64,000 bases of DNA from AG2 sp036493735. GTDB taxonomy: Bacteria > Gemmatimonadota > Gemmatimonadetes > Gemmatimonadales > Gemmatimonadaceae. The first letter of the stretch is position 1. Each line of letters begins with the position of its first letter. The position numbers and the translations under genes were made by a program. The DNA lies in NCBI GenBank assembly GCA_036493735.1, contig DASXPH010000090.1:62001-126000 (forward strand). Direction: 5' to 3'. Positions 1-8,231 of this stretch are shown here, in pieces. The notes below the pieces were generated by a model. The model saw only the letters and a program-made list of their open reading frames with translations, was not told the origin of the DNA and did not search any database.

Positions 1-329
1 CGTCCTTTTTCACCCGCTACCCGCAACCCTGTACCCTCTACAGCCTAACTACTCGTCGACCAGCAGCGCGCCGAATACGGCAGAGAAGAATGCGGGAAAG
101 CTTCGTCACGTCAGGCCTCCAGAAGCGTCGTGGCGACTCGCGAGTGGCGATGATCGTCAGGCTCGCGCCCGCATCCCGCCACTCGCCGTGAAGAATGCGC
201 CATTCACCGGCTGCGATCGCGCGTGGCATGTTCGCTCCCCGTGGTTTGCTCGAGCCGGCCGCCTTGCGTGAGTGCCTTGTCACTCAGTTTGGCGCATCGA
301 GCGGTGTGCGAGGAAAGCTCTCCAGATGC
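1..329. other. Left edge without a confident gene
   Basis: No convincing gene is seen here. A minus-strand reading frame (38-283, about 62-81 codons, Arg-rich) has no recognisable motif and no clear ribosome binding site, so I do not call it. The stretch holds a 7-bp repeat array at 14-41 and one copy of the window-wide GCCTAAC motif at 43-49. Confidence 0.5.
14..41. repeat. Heptamer array (4 units)
   Basis: Four imperfect 7-bp units follow each other without gaps: CCGCTAC, CCGCAAC, CCTGTAC, CCTCTAC. The period and the degenerate style match arrays near 27.5, 52.0, 58.0, 59.1 and 60.6 kb in this window. Function unknown. Confidence 0.7.
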
Positions 330-1103
330 TCACCAGCGTTCCGTCAGCAAAAAGCCGGAAACTCTGTCAGGCAATCCTCGACGCGCCGTGGCCGGTCTTC
401 GGTCGGTACGCAACTGGTCGACGAGCAGACGTGTCTCGTCGAGTGGTTCCAATCCATCCGGCGCGAGCAGTCGCGAATACACGTCGTACTGACGAATCGC
501 GTCGGCGCGCTCGCCGGCCAGGGCCAGGGTGGTGATGAGCCGATGCTGAGCCTCGTCATCCGTCGGATCGGTCGCCATCCACCGTTCGGCGACGGCGACC
601 GCGCCAGCGAGATCACGTTCCGCGATCTTGCCGTTCAACAGTTCACGACACGCTTTCCGGAATGCTCGTGCGTACGACGCACGTCGGGCATCGACCCAGC
701 TCTCCCACGATGGCAGGTCGGCCAGGTGCACGCCAGACAGAAATGGACCGCGATAGAGTCGTACCGCCCGCCCGACGTCTCCGCACTCGAGCGCACTGCT
801 GAAGGTGGTTGCATCTGCCTGGATCTCGTCGCGCACGAGGAGCTCGTGGGCGCGGGAATCGATCCAGTCGCGATCGCCCAGAGCTCTACTCAGGTGATAG
901 AGGGCCTGCCGCAGAGCGTGGCGTGCGTTCTGTGAGTCGCTGTCGGGCCAGAACATGCTCATGAGTGCGTCACGGGGCATGCGGCGCTCGATCGTTAGGC
1001 ACACCAACAATGCGGCGCGCGAGCGCTGCGTGAGTAGCGGCTCGAGCGTCGTCGCGCCATCGAGCGCGTGAAGGCCACCGAAGGTGACGAGCTGGACTCG
1101 CAT
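330..1103 (-). CDS. BTAD-domain (SARP-like) transcriptional regulator
   Basis: The 257-residue product starts MRVQLVTFGGLHAL. It has an OmpR/SARP-like winged-helix DNA-binding domain (about residues 1-90, with the typical RSRAALLVCL and FWPDSDSQNARHALRQAL patches), then a helical bacterial transcriptional activation domain (BTAD, about 95-240). The frame stays open much further upstream, but I place the start at 1103 because AGGAG lies just before that ATG and the family begins with this beta strand. Gemmatimonadota BTAD proteins usually carry a long TPR, kinase or TolB tail; this one ends after BTAD, so it is a stand-alone regulator. It is transcribed away from the LuxR-type gene at 1158, leaving only 54 bp between start codons. 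Target genes cannot be read from the sequence. Confidence 0.85.
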   Translation of the reverse strand: MRVQLVTFGGLHALDGATTLEPLLTQRSRAALLVCLTIERRMPRDALMSMFWPDSDSQNARHALRQALYHLSRALGDRDWIDSRAHELLVRDEIQADATTFSSALECGDVGRAVRLYRGPFLSGVHLADLPSWESWVDARRASYARAFRKACRELLNGKIAERDLAGAVAVAERWMATDPTDDEAQHRLITTLALAGERADAIRQYDVYSRLLAPDGLEPLDETRLLVDQLRTDRRPATARRGLPDRVSGFLLTERW

Positions 1104-1157
1104 CTTCTCCTCTCGTGAACACGTCCGTCGATATTGCCACGATGCACCAGGGGTCCT

Positions 1158-2015
1158 ATGTTCGCATGGGACGATCCGTCCCATACGCGGAGGTCGCAAA
1201 CCGTGGGTCTCGCGTTGCGGCAGGTGGATGTCGACCGATTCGATCGCACGCTGACGACGATCCTGTCGCCGCTGGCCTACCAGCGCTGCGACGATTGGCG
1301 TCTGGCGGTCGAGACTCGCGTTGCGGAGCTGCTCGACGGCGACCACGTCGTGTTCGGGATTCCGCACGCCGGCGAACGGATGCACATCCACGCCATCAAC
1401 ATCGACGCCCAGCCTCAGCGGGCGATCCAGAGCATCTTCGGCCGACTGCCCGAGCTCCCGACCGATCCCTGGCTGATGGCCGCGGAGCAGGAACGCGAGC
1501 GTGGTGGTCTCGAGGTGTGGAGTCGACTGCGCGCCTTCTGGCGTGCCATGGCGGGAGAGCCGCTGGCGCGCCGACGGTCGACATTCCTTGGCGAAGTCCT
1601 CGCGCCCGGGGAGATCCGCGACAGCGAGAACATCGACTGGTCCGTCGGCGGCGGTCATGTCTCGTTGTGCGTCTCGTACACCAACGTGCTGAGCTCAGCG
1701 CAGTGCCGTCGCGCGAGCGCGCGCAATGCCGCGGACACGCTGCTCCGGCTCCTGCTTCCCGCTCTGAAGGTTGCGGTGAGCATGCGACTGGCCCGCGATC
1801 AGGAGTCCGCGGAGCCGCTCACGCTCGGCCGCTTCGGCCTGACAGCACGCGAGGCGCAGGTGGCGCGACTACTCGCGCAACGCGCGACGAACCGGGAGAT
1901 CGCCGACCAGCTCGACGTGAGCCCGCACACGGTGCGTCACCATGTCGAGAACATCTTCGCGAAGCTCGGGGTGAAATCTCGCCGGTACGTCGCCGGGCAT
2001 CTGGGTGACGCGTGA
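1158..2015 (+). CDS. LuxR/FixJ-type HTH transcriptional regulator
   Basis: The 285-residue protein has a C-terminal LuxR helix-turn-helix at about residues 227-275 (LTAREAQVARLLAQRATNRE, then a recognition helix containing SPHTVRHHVENIF). The first 200 residues form a sensor-like domain without a recognisable REC phosphorylation site, so it is not a standard two-component regulator. It could be GAF-like or an unassigned ligand domain. I chose ATG 1158, with AGGGG just upstream; an ATG at 1134 is in frame but lacks a binding site. It diverges from the BTAD regulator. Two perfect 13-bp direct repeats lie just after its stop codon and ahead of the next gene. Confidence 0.8.
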   Translation: MFAWDDPSHTRRSQTVGLALRQVDVDRFDRTLTTILSPLAYQRCDDWRLAVETRVAELLDGDHVVFGIPHAGERMHIHAINIDAQPQRAIQSIFGRLPELPTDPWLMAAEQERERGGLEVWSRLRAFWRAMAGEPLARRRSTFLGEVLAPGEIRDSENIDWSVGGGHVSLCVSYTNVLSSAQCRRASARNAADTLLRLLLPALKVAVSMRLARDQESAEPLTLGRFGLTAREAQVARLLAQRATNREIADQLDVSPHTVRHHVENIFAKLGVKSRRYVAGHLGDA

Positions 2016-2019
2016 TGCG

Positions 2020-2053
2020 GCGGTGACGCTCATGTAGCATGCGGTGACGCTCA
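2020..2053 (+). repeat. Two 13-bp direct repeats, 21 bp apart (possible operator)
   Basis: GCGGTGACGCTCA occurs at 2020-2032 and again, perfectly, at 2041-2053. The 21-bp centre-to-centre distance equals two helical turns. The pair lies between the LuxR-type gene and the hydrolase start at 2175. A role as a regulator binding site is inferred. Confidence 0.5.
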
Positions 2054-2174
2054 GGTGCCGCTGCGGGTGACGGGTCGCAAGAAGCTTTCTCCGCGCTACC
2101 CGCTCTCCAGTCTTCCGGGAAATCGAGGCCGGCGCCTGAGAGCCACCACGCTCACCGCATGCGCCAGGAGAACC

Positions 2175-3167
2175 ATGCTCCGCCGTCACGCTCTCGCCGC
2201 GCTCACGTTAGGCGGGCTCGCCGGGCTCGCTGCCTGCCACGACTCTCTCGCCCCGACGTCCACGGATGACTCGCACCTGGATCTCGAGAAGATGCCCGCT
2301 GGCGACGGCGGAAGCGATAATGACGTGCGCGACTACTTTATCACGGGCGGTGGGGGCTGCCGGCTACACCTCGTCGAAACGGGGAACGTCAGCGGTCAGC
2401 CGATCCTATTCCTTCACGGCTTCTCGCAGAACGCACTCACCTGGAGCGCACAGCTCGGCTCCGGACTGCGACGTCGCTATCGTCTGGTGGCGATGGACCT
2501 GCGCGGCCACGGCGCGTCGGATCGGCCCACGGCTGGTTACGATGACTCTAAACTCTGGGCGGATGACATCGACGCGGCAATCCGCGAGCTGTCACTCGAC
2601 CAGCCAGTGCTCTGCGGCTGGTCCTACGGCCCACTCGTCATGCTCGACTATGTGCGGTACTATGGCGAAGCGAGGATCGGTGGCCTGCACTTCGTCGACG
2701 GTCTGACGAAGCTGGGGAGCCCGGCGGCGCTGGCGGTGCTGACGCCGGAATTGCTCGCGCTCGTCCCAGGGTTCTTCTCGACGGATGCGGAGACGAGTGT
2801 GGGCGCTCTCGAATCGCTGCTCCGGCTCTGCTTTGTTCACACGCCCGCGGCAGCGGCGCTCTACACGATGCTGGGCTACAACACGTCGGTGCCGCCATTC
2901 GTTCGTCAGGCGCTGTTCTCGCGCACCATCGACAACGACGACCTACTGCCGACCATTCGCAAGCCGATGCTGATCACCCACGGCGCGGCGGACGCGATGG
3001 TGAAACTCGACGTCGTCGAACAGATTCACCAGCTCGTCCCACTCGCCGAGATCCAGCTCATGCCCAACGCAGGGCATGCTCCGTTCGCGGACGATGCGTC
3101 ATCGTTCAATCGTCGCCTGAGCGCCTTTGCGGACGAGGTGCGTCAGCGCCCCCCATTCGTTGCGTGA
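2175..3167 (+). CDS. Lipoprotein alpha/beta hydrolase
   Basis: The 330-residue protein begins with a lipoprotein signal peptide (MLRRHALAALTLGGLAGLAAC, lipobox LAAC), so it should be exported and lipid-anchored. The alpha/beta hydrolase fold follows: an oxyanion-loop motif LHGFSQ, the nucleophile elbow GWSYG with Ser150, a late acid in HGAADAM and the catalytic His301 in NAGHAPF. The substrate is unknown; the family covers esterases, haloperoxidase-like and epoxide hydrolase-like enzymes. ATG 2175 is preceded by AGGAG with good spacing, and the lipobox only makes sense with this start. The 3' end overlaps the convergent GH20 gene by 25 bp. Confidence 0.85.
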   Translation: MLRRHALAALTLGGLAGLAACHDSLAPTSTDDSHLDLEKMPAGDGGSDNDVRDYFITGGGGCRLHLVETGNVSGQPILFLHGFSQNALTWSAQLGSGLRRRYRLVAMDLRGHGASDRPTAGYDDSKLWADDIDAAIRELSLDQPVLCGWSYGPLVMLDYVRYYGEARIGGLHFVDGLTKLGSPAALAVLTPELLALVPGFFSTDAETSVGALESLLRLCFVHTPAAAALYTMLGYNTSVPPFVRQALFSRTIDNDDLLPTIRKPMLITHGAADAMVKLDVVEQIHQLVPLAEIQLMPNAGHAPFADDASSFNRRLSAFADEVRQRPPFVA

Positions 3168-5605
3168 ACGAGCCACTCGCGTGGTACTTCACGCTTCGTG
3201 ACGGCGGGCGCGGACATGGAGAGCCGGAGCACGGCGCCCCCGCCCGCCTGGAAGTAGACGAGATCGACCGCGTGATAGCCAGCGCGCAGCGCGACCTGCC
3301 CCGCTTTCTCCGTCGCGTCGTGCTGACCGTCGTGATCGACGACGAGATCGCCATCGATCCGGAGCTTCCCGCCGTCGTCACAGGTGAGATAGAAGGTGTA
3401 CAGGGCGTCCTCTGGCACACGCAGGTAGCCCGTGAGGTGGATGCCGTACTGCTCGGGCTTCTCGTCGCCGCGTAAGGCAATCTGCGGTACGATCGCCGTG
3501 CGATTCGATGCCACCGTCGTCACATCATCAGCGGATGCGAATTCACCTTCGGTGTAGCTGTAGCTCAGCCCCGGGTCCGTCGCCGCGATGCGTAGCGCAT
3601 CGTGCCACGTCGCGCGCGAGACTCGTTCGCGAACGACGGCGCCGGTGCGCCCGTTAGGCAGGAAGACTCTGGCGCTCACGATCGTCGGTGGATTGGTTCT
3701 GACCTCGATCGGCGCGGTGTAAACCGGTGACGACGCCGTCGGCTCGCTGCCGTCAGTGGTGTACCGAATGGTGGCGCCTGGAACGAAGTTGCTCATCGCG
3801 GCGCGCGTTCGATCCTCGAGCACCTTTCTGTCGGCCATCAGCCCGAGTGGATCGGGTACGCGGTAGTTGACATCGAGCGCGTCGAGCCGCGCGAGCTGGG
3901 CCGGCACGCGCGCAAGGAACGAGCTCCAATTGCGCTTCTCCTTCGGCGACCAGAAGACTTCGGACATCGCGAGCATGCGTGGGAAGAGCATGTACTCGGC
4001 GTGGGTCGACGTCGGCACGTACTCGCTCCAGAGATTGCCCTGCGCGCCGAGTACGTGCGCGCTCTGAGCGGAGGTCAAAGCGCTCGGTACCGGCTCCCAG
4101 GCGTACGCGGAGTCGAGCGGCAGATAGCCGCCGATCGCGAGCGGCTCCGTCTCTGGATCGCCCTGATACTGATCCAGATACGCGTAATCCGTGGGCGTCA
4201 TGATGACGTCGTGCCCCTGCTGCGCGGCGGCGATTCCGCCCTGAATCCCCCGCCACGACATCACCGTGGCTTCGGGCGCTATCCCGCCCTCGAGGATCTC
4301 GTCCCAGCCGATCAGCTTCCGGCCGTGCGCGTTGAGAAAACGCTCGATGCGTTTGATGAAATAGCTCTGCAGCTCCTCCTCATTCTTCAGCCCCTCGCGC
4401 CGAATCACCTCCTGGGCGACGGGGCTTGCCTTCCATCGGGTCTTGGGAACTTCGTCGCCACCGACGTGGATGTACTCGCTCGGAAAGAGCTGCATCACTT
4501 CGGTGAGCACGTCCTCGAGGAAGGTGAAGGTATGTTCGCTCGGGCAGAATATGTCTTCGTGAACGCCCCACACCGTGGAGACCTCGAAGGGTCCACCGGT
4601 GCAGGAGAGGTCGGGATATGCGGCCAGCGCTGCGCCCGCGTGGCCAGGCATCTCGATTTCGGGGACGATGGTCACGTTCCGCGCCGCCGCGTAGGCAACG
4701 AGATCGCGTATCTGATCCTGCGTATAGAAGCCGCCGTGTGGCTTCTTGTCGCCGACATACGGCACCGCGCTTTGGCCGACCATCGTCTCCCGCCGCCACG
4801 CACCAATCTCCGTGAGCCGTGGATACTTCTTTATCTCGATGCGCCAACCCTGGTCGTCCGTGAGGTGAAGTTGCAGGGCGTTGAACTTGTAGAGCGCCAT
4901 CATGTCAACGAGCTTCTTCAAGAACTCGGGCGGGAAATAGTAGCGTCCGACATCGAGCAGAATGCCGCGATAGCGGAAGCGTGGCGCATCCTCGATCGCG
5001 ACCGCGGGAATGGTCCATTGCACTGGCGCCGATGTCGCCGCGAGCGTGACTGATTGCGCCCCGTTCGCGCCCCAGGGACTCGTCGCCCGCACGCCCCGCT
5101 CGAGAGCTGGCGGCAGGAGTTGGCGAAGCGTCTGGATGCTGTTGATGAGACCCGCCGGCGTCGCGGCCGCGAGCAACGCCTGGCGATCGCTCACGTTCAA
5201 GCGATAGCTCTCGTCTTTCGCCTTTGCGCCAGTCGTCGTCGCATCGAGGCGCAGGATGATAGCGTTCGTCGCGGTATCGGCGTTGCTCGAGCTTTCGATT
5301 GAGAGTGGTAATCCGGTCGCTGACCGAAGAGGAACGGCGAGGAGATCCGCGATTGGGCGAATCGTCGCGCCGTCCTTACCGGAGAGAATGATTCGCGTAT
5401 GCGAATCGAGTCGCAGCTCGCCCATTCCGCTCACCAGTTGGCTCGGCAGCGGAATGATGGTATAACGCTGGGCGGCGGATGGCACCGGTTCCGGAGCCGT
5501 GCGGATCGCGGAGCATCCCAGGCTGAGAGTCGCGCCGAGCAGCGCAGCGATCATCGGCGTGGCGATGCGGCCACGTACTGTGGAAGCGGACGAGGCGAGG
5601 TGCAT
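3143..5605 (-). CDS. GH20 beta-N-acetylhexosaminidase lipoprotein with C-terminal PA14
   Basis: This 820-residue secreted enzyme would release terminal GlcNAc/GalNAc from chitin fragments, glycans or peptidoglycan. It has a lipoprotein signal (lipobox LSLGC near residue 31), a GH20b N-terminal alpha/beta domain, the GH20 barrel with the catalytic Asp-Glu pair in HVGGDEVPKTRW (about residue 384), a chitobiase C-terminal-like strand region with YTTDGSEPT, and a PA14-like carbohydrate-binding domain (about 690-815, CDDGGKLRIDGDLVVDHDG). The PA14 tail makes it longer than a minimal GH20. No chitin genes adjoin it, so it looks like a single scavenging enzyme. The stop lies inside the 3' end of the convergent hydrolase gene. 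Confidence 0.93.
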   Translation of the reverse strand: MHLASSASTVRGRIATPMIAALLGATLSLGCSAIRTAPEPVPSAAQRYTIIPLPSQLVSGMGELRLDSHTRIILSGKDGATIRPIADLLAVPLRSATGLPLSIESSSNADTATNAIILRLDATTTGAKAKDESYRLNVSDRQALLAAATPAGLINSIQTLRQLLPPALERGVRATSPWGANGAQSVTLAATSAPVQWTIPAVAIEDAPRFRYRGILLDVGRYYFPPEFLKKLVDMMALYKFNALQLHLTDDQGWRIEIKKYPRLTEIGAWRRETMVGQSAVPYVGDKKPHGGFYTQDQIRDLVAYAAARNVTIVPEIEMPGHAGAALAAYPDLSCTGGPFEVSTVWGVHEDIFCPSEHTFTFLEDVLTEVMQLFPSEYIHVGGDEVPKTRWKASPVAQEVIRREGLKNEEELQSYFIKRIERFLNAHGRKLIGWDEILEGGIAPEATVMSWRGIQGGIAAAQQGHDVIMTPTDYAYLDQYQGDPETEPLAIGGYLPLDSAYAWEPVPSALTSAQSAHVLGAQGNLWSEYVPTSTHAEYMLFPRMLAMSEVFWSPKEKRNWSSFLARVPAQLARLDALDVNYRVPDPLGLMADRKVLEDRTRAAMSNFVPGATIRYTTDGSEPTASSPVYTAPIEVRTNPPTIVSARVFLPNGRTGAVVRERVSRATWHDALRIAATDPGLSYSYTEGEFASADDVTTVASNRTAIVPQIALRGDEKPEQYGIHLTGYLRVPEDALYTFYLTCDDGGKLRIDGDLVVDHDGQHDATEKAGQVALRAGYHAVDLVYFQAGGGAVLRLSMSAPAVTKREVPREWLVHATNGGR

Positions 5606-5819
5606 CTCGGGAAAACAGAAGAAGGTGAGAGACGTCGAGGGAGCGCCGGAGCTGAATCTCGGGACAAACCGGGGTGAAGGGAAGGTTTAGTAACTACACA
5701 AGGGAGACGCGCCGAGCCATCTCCAGAAGTGGCAGTTGGACCAAGGCCCACTTCAACTACCCCACTGAAGAGCTTAGTGTCTGGCTCCCGTGAAAACCAC
5801 GTAGCCAGGAGCGATCCAC

Positions 5820-6241
5820 ATGAAGCCGCTCGATCAGCAGTTAGCGGACATGTCCGTATGCGCAAAGCAAGCCGAGGATGCTTTAGCGCCGCCCGAAAAG
5901 AGACGCATGACCGAGTACTGGTGCGTCGGGAGGAGGCGCGCGCCAACGCAGCAGCGCTGGCGGACCGAGTCGAGAAGGACATTCAGGACATCGGCGACGC
6001 CGTCGCCGGACAGTGGAACGCGCTCCAGGCGAAGGTCTCGGCGGACATCAATCGCCTCAAAACGGCCTACGAGCAGCGGCAGCATGATCGGAGCGTGGAG
6101 CGCGTCGTACACCATGCGGACCGTCTCGAGTCCGAGGCTGGCATCGCGATCGAATTTGCCCTTGCGTCAATCGAGGATGCGAAGCGCGCGGTGTTGGACG
6201 CGGTTGTCGCCAGAATCGAAGCTGCCGACGCGCGTCGCTGA
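5820..6241 (+). pseudogene. Conserved coiled-coil protein gene, interrupted by a -1 frameshift
   Basis: ATG 5820 has AGGAG eight bases upstream. The frame reads MKPLDQQLADMSVCAKQAED and then loses sense after about 5900. A second frame picks up exactly there with KETHDRVLVRREEARANAAA and runs as a charged, Ala-rich coiled coil to the TGA at 6239-6241, ending DAVVARIEAADARR. Restoring one G at the GAAAAGAG stretch (about 5900) joins the two halves into a uniform protein of about 140 residues. It resembles a conserved hypothetical family known to me from several GC-rich bacteria, of unknown function. Either the gene is broken or the assembly has a one-base error. Confidence 0.75.
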
Positions 6242-6337
6242 TCCGTTCAGGGATGATGCTTTACGAGGGCGGTGAGCCTTTCCGGCGCCGCCCTCGCTGT
6301 CATCGCCAGAGGAGAGCTCCGTGATTCCCGGACGACT

Positions 6338-6949
6338 TTATCGTTGCGCGCGCGGAAACGTCCCGACGATCGATTTGACTGTTTCTTGAATGGCTCGAGC
6401 GTAGTCGTTAGGGTTGTTCGGTATCCGGGCGAGGCCAGTGCCACGCCACACCAGCGAATCAGACCGCGCGTCGACGACGTCTACGACGATCGTGCCGGCG
6501 GGGTACACGAAGGTCTGCGTGGTGATCTTCTGCCCATTCGTGCGATAGCTTTTCTGTGACGCTCGTGTGTCGACGACATGTCCGGTGCCGGCGTAGTACG
6601 CAACGTAGAAATCGGGCGTGCTCTCGACCGCTTGATAGCCACGGCTCGTAAAGGCGTTGGCCAGATCCTGGCGAATGGCGCGACCGACCAGTGATGTCGA
6701 GAGCATCGGGTCCATGTCCATCACGGCCCCACCGACGCGGTCGGTACCATTCGTCGTCGCGACGGCGACGCTGTCCGCGGGCGGCGTTGGTGTCTTGATC
6801 GAGAATGTCTGGAATTGTTGGAGAGCGAGCGTGTCGATCGCTCCACTCGCGACATTGACCGTCCGTCCCTTGCACGCAGCGGCGAACACCAGCGCACCAA
6901 GGGCGACGTAGGTCACGGCACTGCGGCGCAATGAATCGGTGTGTCGCAT
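6338..6949 (-). CDS. DUF4136 lipoprotein
   Basis: The 203-residue protein has a signal peptide with lipobox AAAC (MRHTDSLRR followed by a hydrophobic core), then a DUF4136-type body. This includes the LVGRAIRQDLANAFTSRGYQ region and a C-terminal VDVVDARSDSLVWRGTG strand, with an ending typical of the family. It is expected in the periplasm or on the outer membrane; DUF4136 proteins have no established function. ATG 6949 is preceded by AGGGA; the open frame upstream of it is not needed. It is divergent from the small gene at 7234, with about 280 bp between them and nothing else recognised there. Confidence 0.85.
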   Translation of the reverse strand: MRHTDSLRRSAVTYVALGALVFAAACKGRTVNVASGAIDTLALQQFQTFSIKTPTPPADSVAVATTNGTDRVGGAVMDMDPMLSTSLVGRAIRQDLANAFTSRGYQAVESTPDFYVAYYAGTGHVVDTRASQKSYRTNGQKITTQTFVYPAGTIVVDVVDARSDSLVWRGTGLARIPNNPNDYARAIQETVKSIVGTFPRAQR

Positions 6950-7233
6950 GATCGGTCCCTGCCAAATGGATATGACGGCATGCGCCGCAAGGAACGCGCA
7001 TCTCGGACGCGATGACCTTGGCGTTGCCGAGGTGCGAAAGTCCAATTGCCGATGCCCATCGAGTGGTCTGGCGCGGACAGAATGCCCGTCCATCTACACG
7101 GGCACTTTCTATCGCAGGTATCGTGTGAGGGGGGGCACAATATCGCGATTGAGCGGTTACGAAACACCGCGTCCGCTCGCCTTTAAAGGGTGGACATGAG
7201 CGCGCTAGCTGGCGCTCCAGATCAGGAGGGCTT

Positions 7234-7458
7234 GTGGCAAATAGAACAGTCAAGGACGCCGACGGCCGCGTGTGGACCTGCGTGCCGATGGCGAACACGA
7301 TCGAAGCGCGTGGAAGGGATGTGTTGCTCTCGTGCACGACGCCAACCGTTGCCGAACCTGTGACGATCACGGTGGGCTGGCAGTGGCACAAGATGGCGGA
7401 GAGAGGACTCGCTCGGCTGATCGCCCACGCGGCGGCGCACACGCAACGAGCCGCCTAA
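7234..7458 (+). CDS. Small conserved hypothetical protein (74 aa)
   Basis: A GTG at 7234 follows a clear CAGGAGGG ribosome binding site. The product begins MANRTVKDADGRVWTC and contains a DVLLSCTT strand and VGWQWHKMAERGLARLI. It looks like a compact soluble protein, similar in style to small unnamed Gemmatimonadota proteins. No membrane segment or catalytic motif is visible. A strong intrinsic terminator follows at 7522-7550, supporting an independent short transcript. The function is unknown. Confidence 0.7.
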   Translation: MANRTVKDADGRVWTCVPMANTIEARGRDVLLSCTTPTVAEPVTITVGWQWHKMAERGLARLIAHAAAHTQRAA

Positions 7459-7521
7459 CGCACCGCGCGGGATGGCAGCGTCGCGATCGATGACGCCGTC
7501 CGTTTGAATTCGCCAGGAAGG

Positions 7522-7550
7522 GCCTGTCGGAAATCCGACAGGCTCTTTTT
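7522..7550 (+). terminator. Intrinsic terminator after the 74-aa gene
   Basis: A perfect 9-bp stem (GCCTGTCGG with CCGACAGGC), a 4-nt AAAT loop and a run of five T at 7546-7550. Confidence 0.9.
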
Positions 7551-7656
7551 GCGTCTCAAACTCAATGCGGTGCGGACCCGCGTCTTCCTTGCGCAGTCGG
7601 CGAGCGACAAGTTGAGGACGGAATAAAGTAGCCGCGTCCTTCACCGGAGGAGCAGC

Positions 7657-8145
7657 ATGCTACCGACTGGCCTGGAGAGCGCTCGGCCGAGAGAAACGAA
7701 CGTGGGCTCTATCGGCGCGTGGATGGTGATTGTCGCCGGAATTGGACTCATCGGGTATGGACTGATCTTCCTGCGACGGAACTTCACGGGATTTATCGAG
7801 CTGGGTCTCACGCCCGCGCACATCGGTGCCACCCCGGAACAAATCCGCGCGTTCAGCCCGCGGCTCTTCAATTACATCAGTCATCTACAGGTCGCGATCG
7901 CCGGATTCATCATGGCGCTGGGGGTTGCGGTGATTTCGTTAGGCTGGAACGGCCTGCGGGCGGGCATCGCCTGGACCGCGATCACGGTGCTGGTGGTCGT
8001 GGGCGTTGCCGTCGTGGTTGCTGTTCCGTTGCATTATGTCTACGGCCTCGCGACGATGGGCCACCTCGGCACCTTGTACATCGACGTCGCGTTGTTGGTG
8101 GTCGGCTCCGTCTTGTCGCTTCGGCGGTCCAAAGTCGACAGGTAG
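7657..8145 (+). CDS. Four-helix integral membrane protein
   Basis: This 162-residue protein has about four hydrophobic segments: near residues 20-40 (MVIVAGIGLIGYGLIFL), 78-98, 104-125 and 133-152. A hydrophilic loop of about 40 residues lies between the first two. No enzymatic motif is seen and I do not recognise the family with certainty. It starts at ATG 7657 after GGAGGAG. It converges with the secreted protein gene at 8232, and the two share a symmetrical terminator hairpin. The function is unknown. Confidence 0.75.
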   Translation: MLPTGLESARPRETNVGSIGAWMVIVAGIGLIGYGLIFLRRNFTGFIELGLTPAHIGATPEQIRAFSPRLFNYISHLQVAIAGFIMALGVAVISLGWNGLRAGIAWTAITVLVVVGVAVVVAVPLHYVYGLATMGHLGTLYIDVALLVVGSVLSLRRSKVDR

Positions 8146-8168
8146 AGGGTAGGGGGAAAAAAAGAACG

Positions 8169-8195
8169 AAGGCCGACGGCAAAGCCGTCGGCCTT
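8169..8195. terminator. Shared hairpin terminator between convergent genes
   Basis: A perfect 12-bp stem (AAGGCCGACGGC with GCCGTCGGCCTT) and an AAA loop. It lies between the ends of the genes at 7657-8145 (+) and 8232-9257 (-). The A-rich and T-rich flanks could serve termination in both directions. Confidence 0.8.
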
Positions 8196-8231
8196 CCTTG
8201 TTGCAGCGCGCCGTCCTACTCGCGCCATCAC

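Noticed and set aside
38..283. Minus-strand 62-81 codon frame at the window edge
   Set aside because: No recognisable motif, Arg-rich, no binding site; not enough to call a gene.
195..935. A 246-codon plus-strand reading frame
   Set aside because: It is antisense to the BTAD regulator, has no domain and shows Arg/Ser-rich shadow composition.
1104..1658. Upstream extension of the BTAD reading frame
   Set aside because: It overlaps the LuxR gene on the other strand, and the family start with AGGAG lies at 1103.
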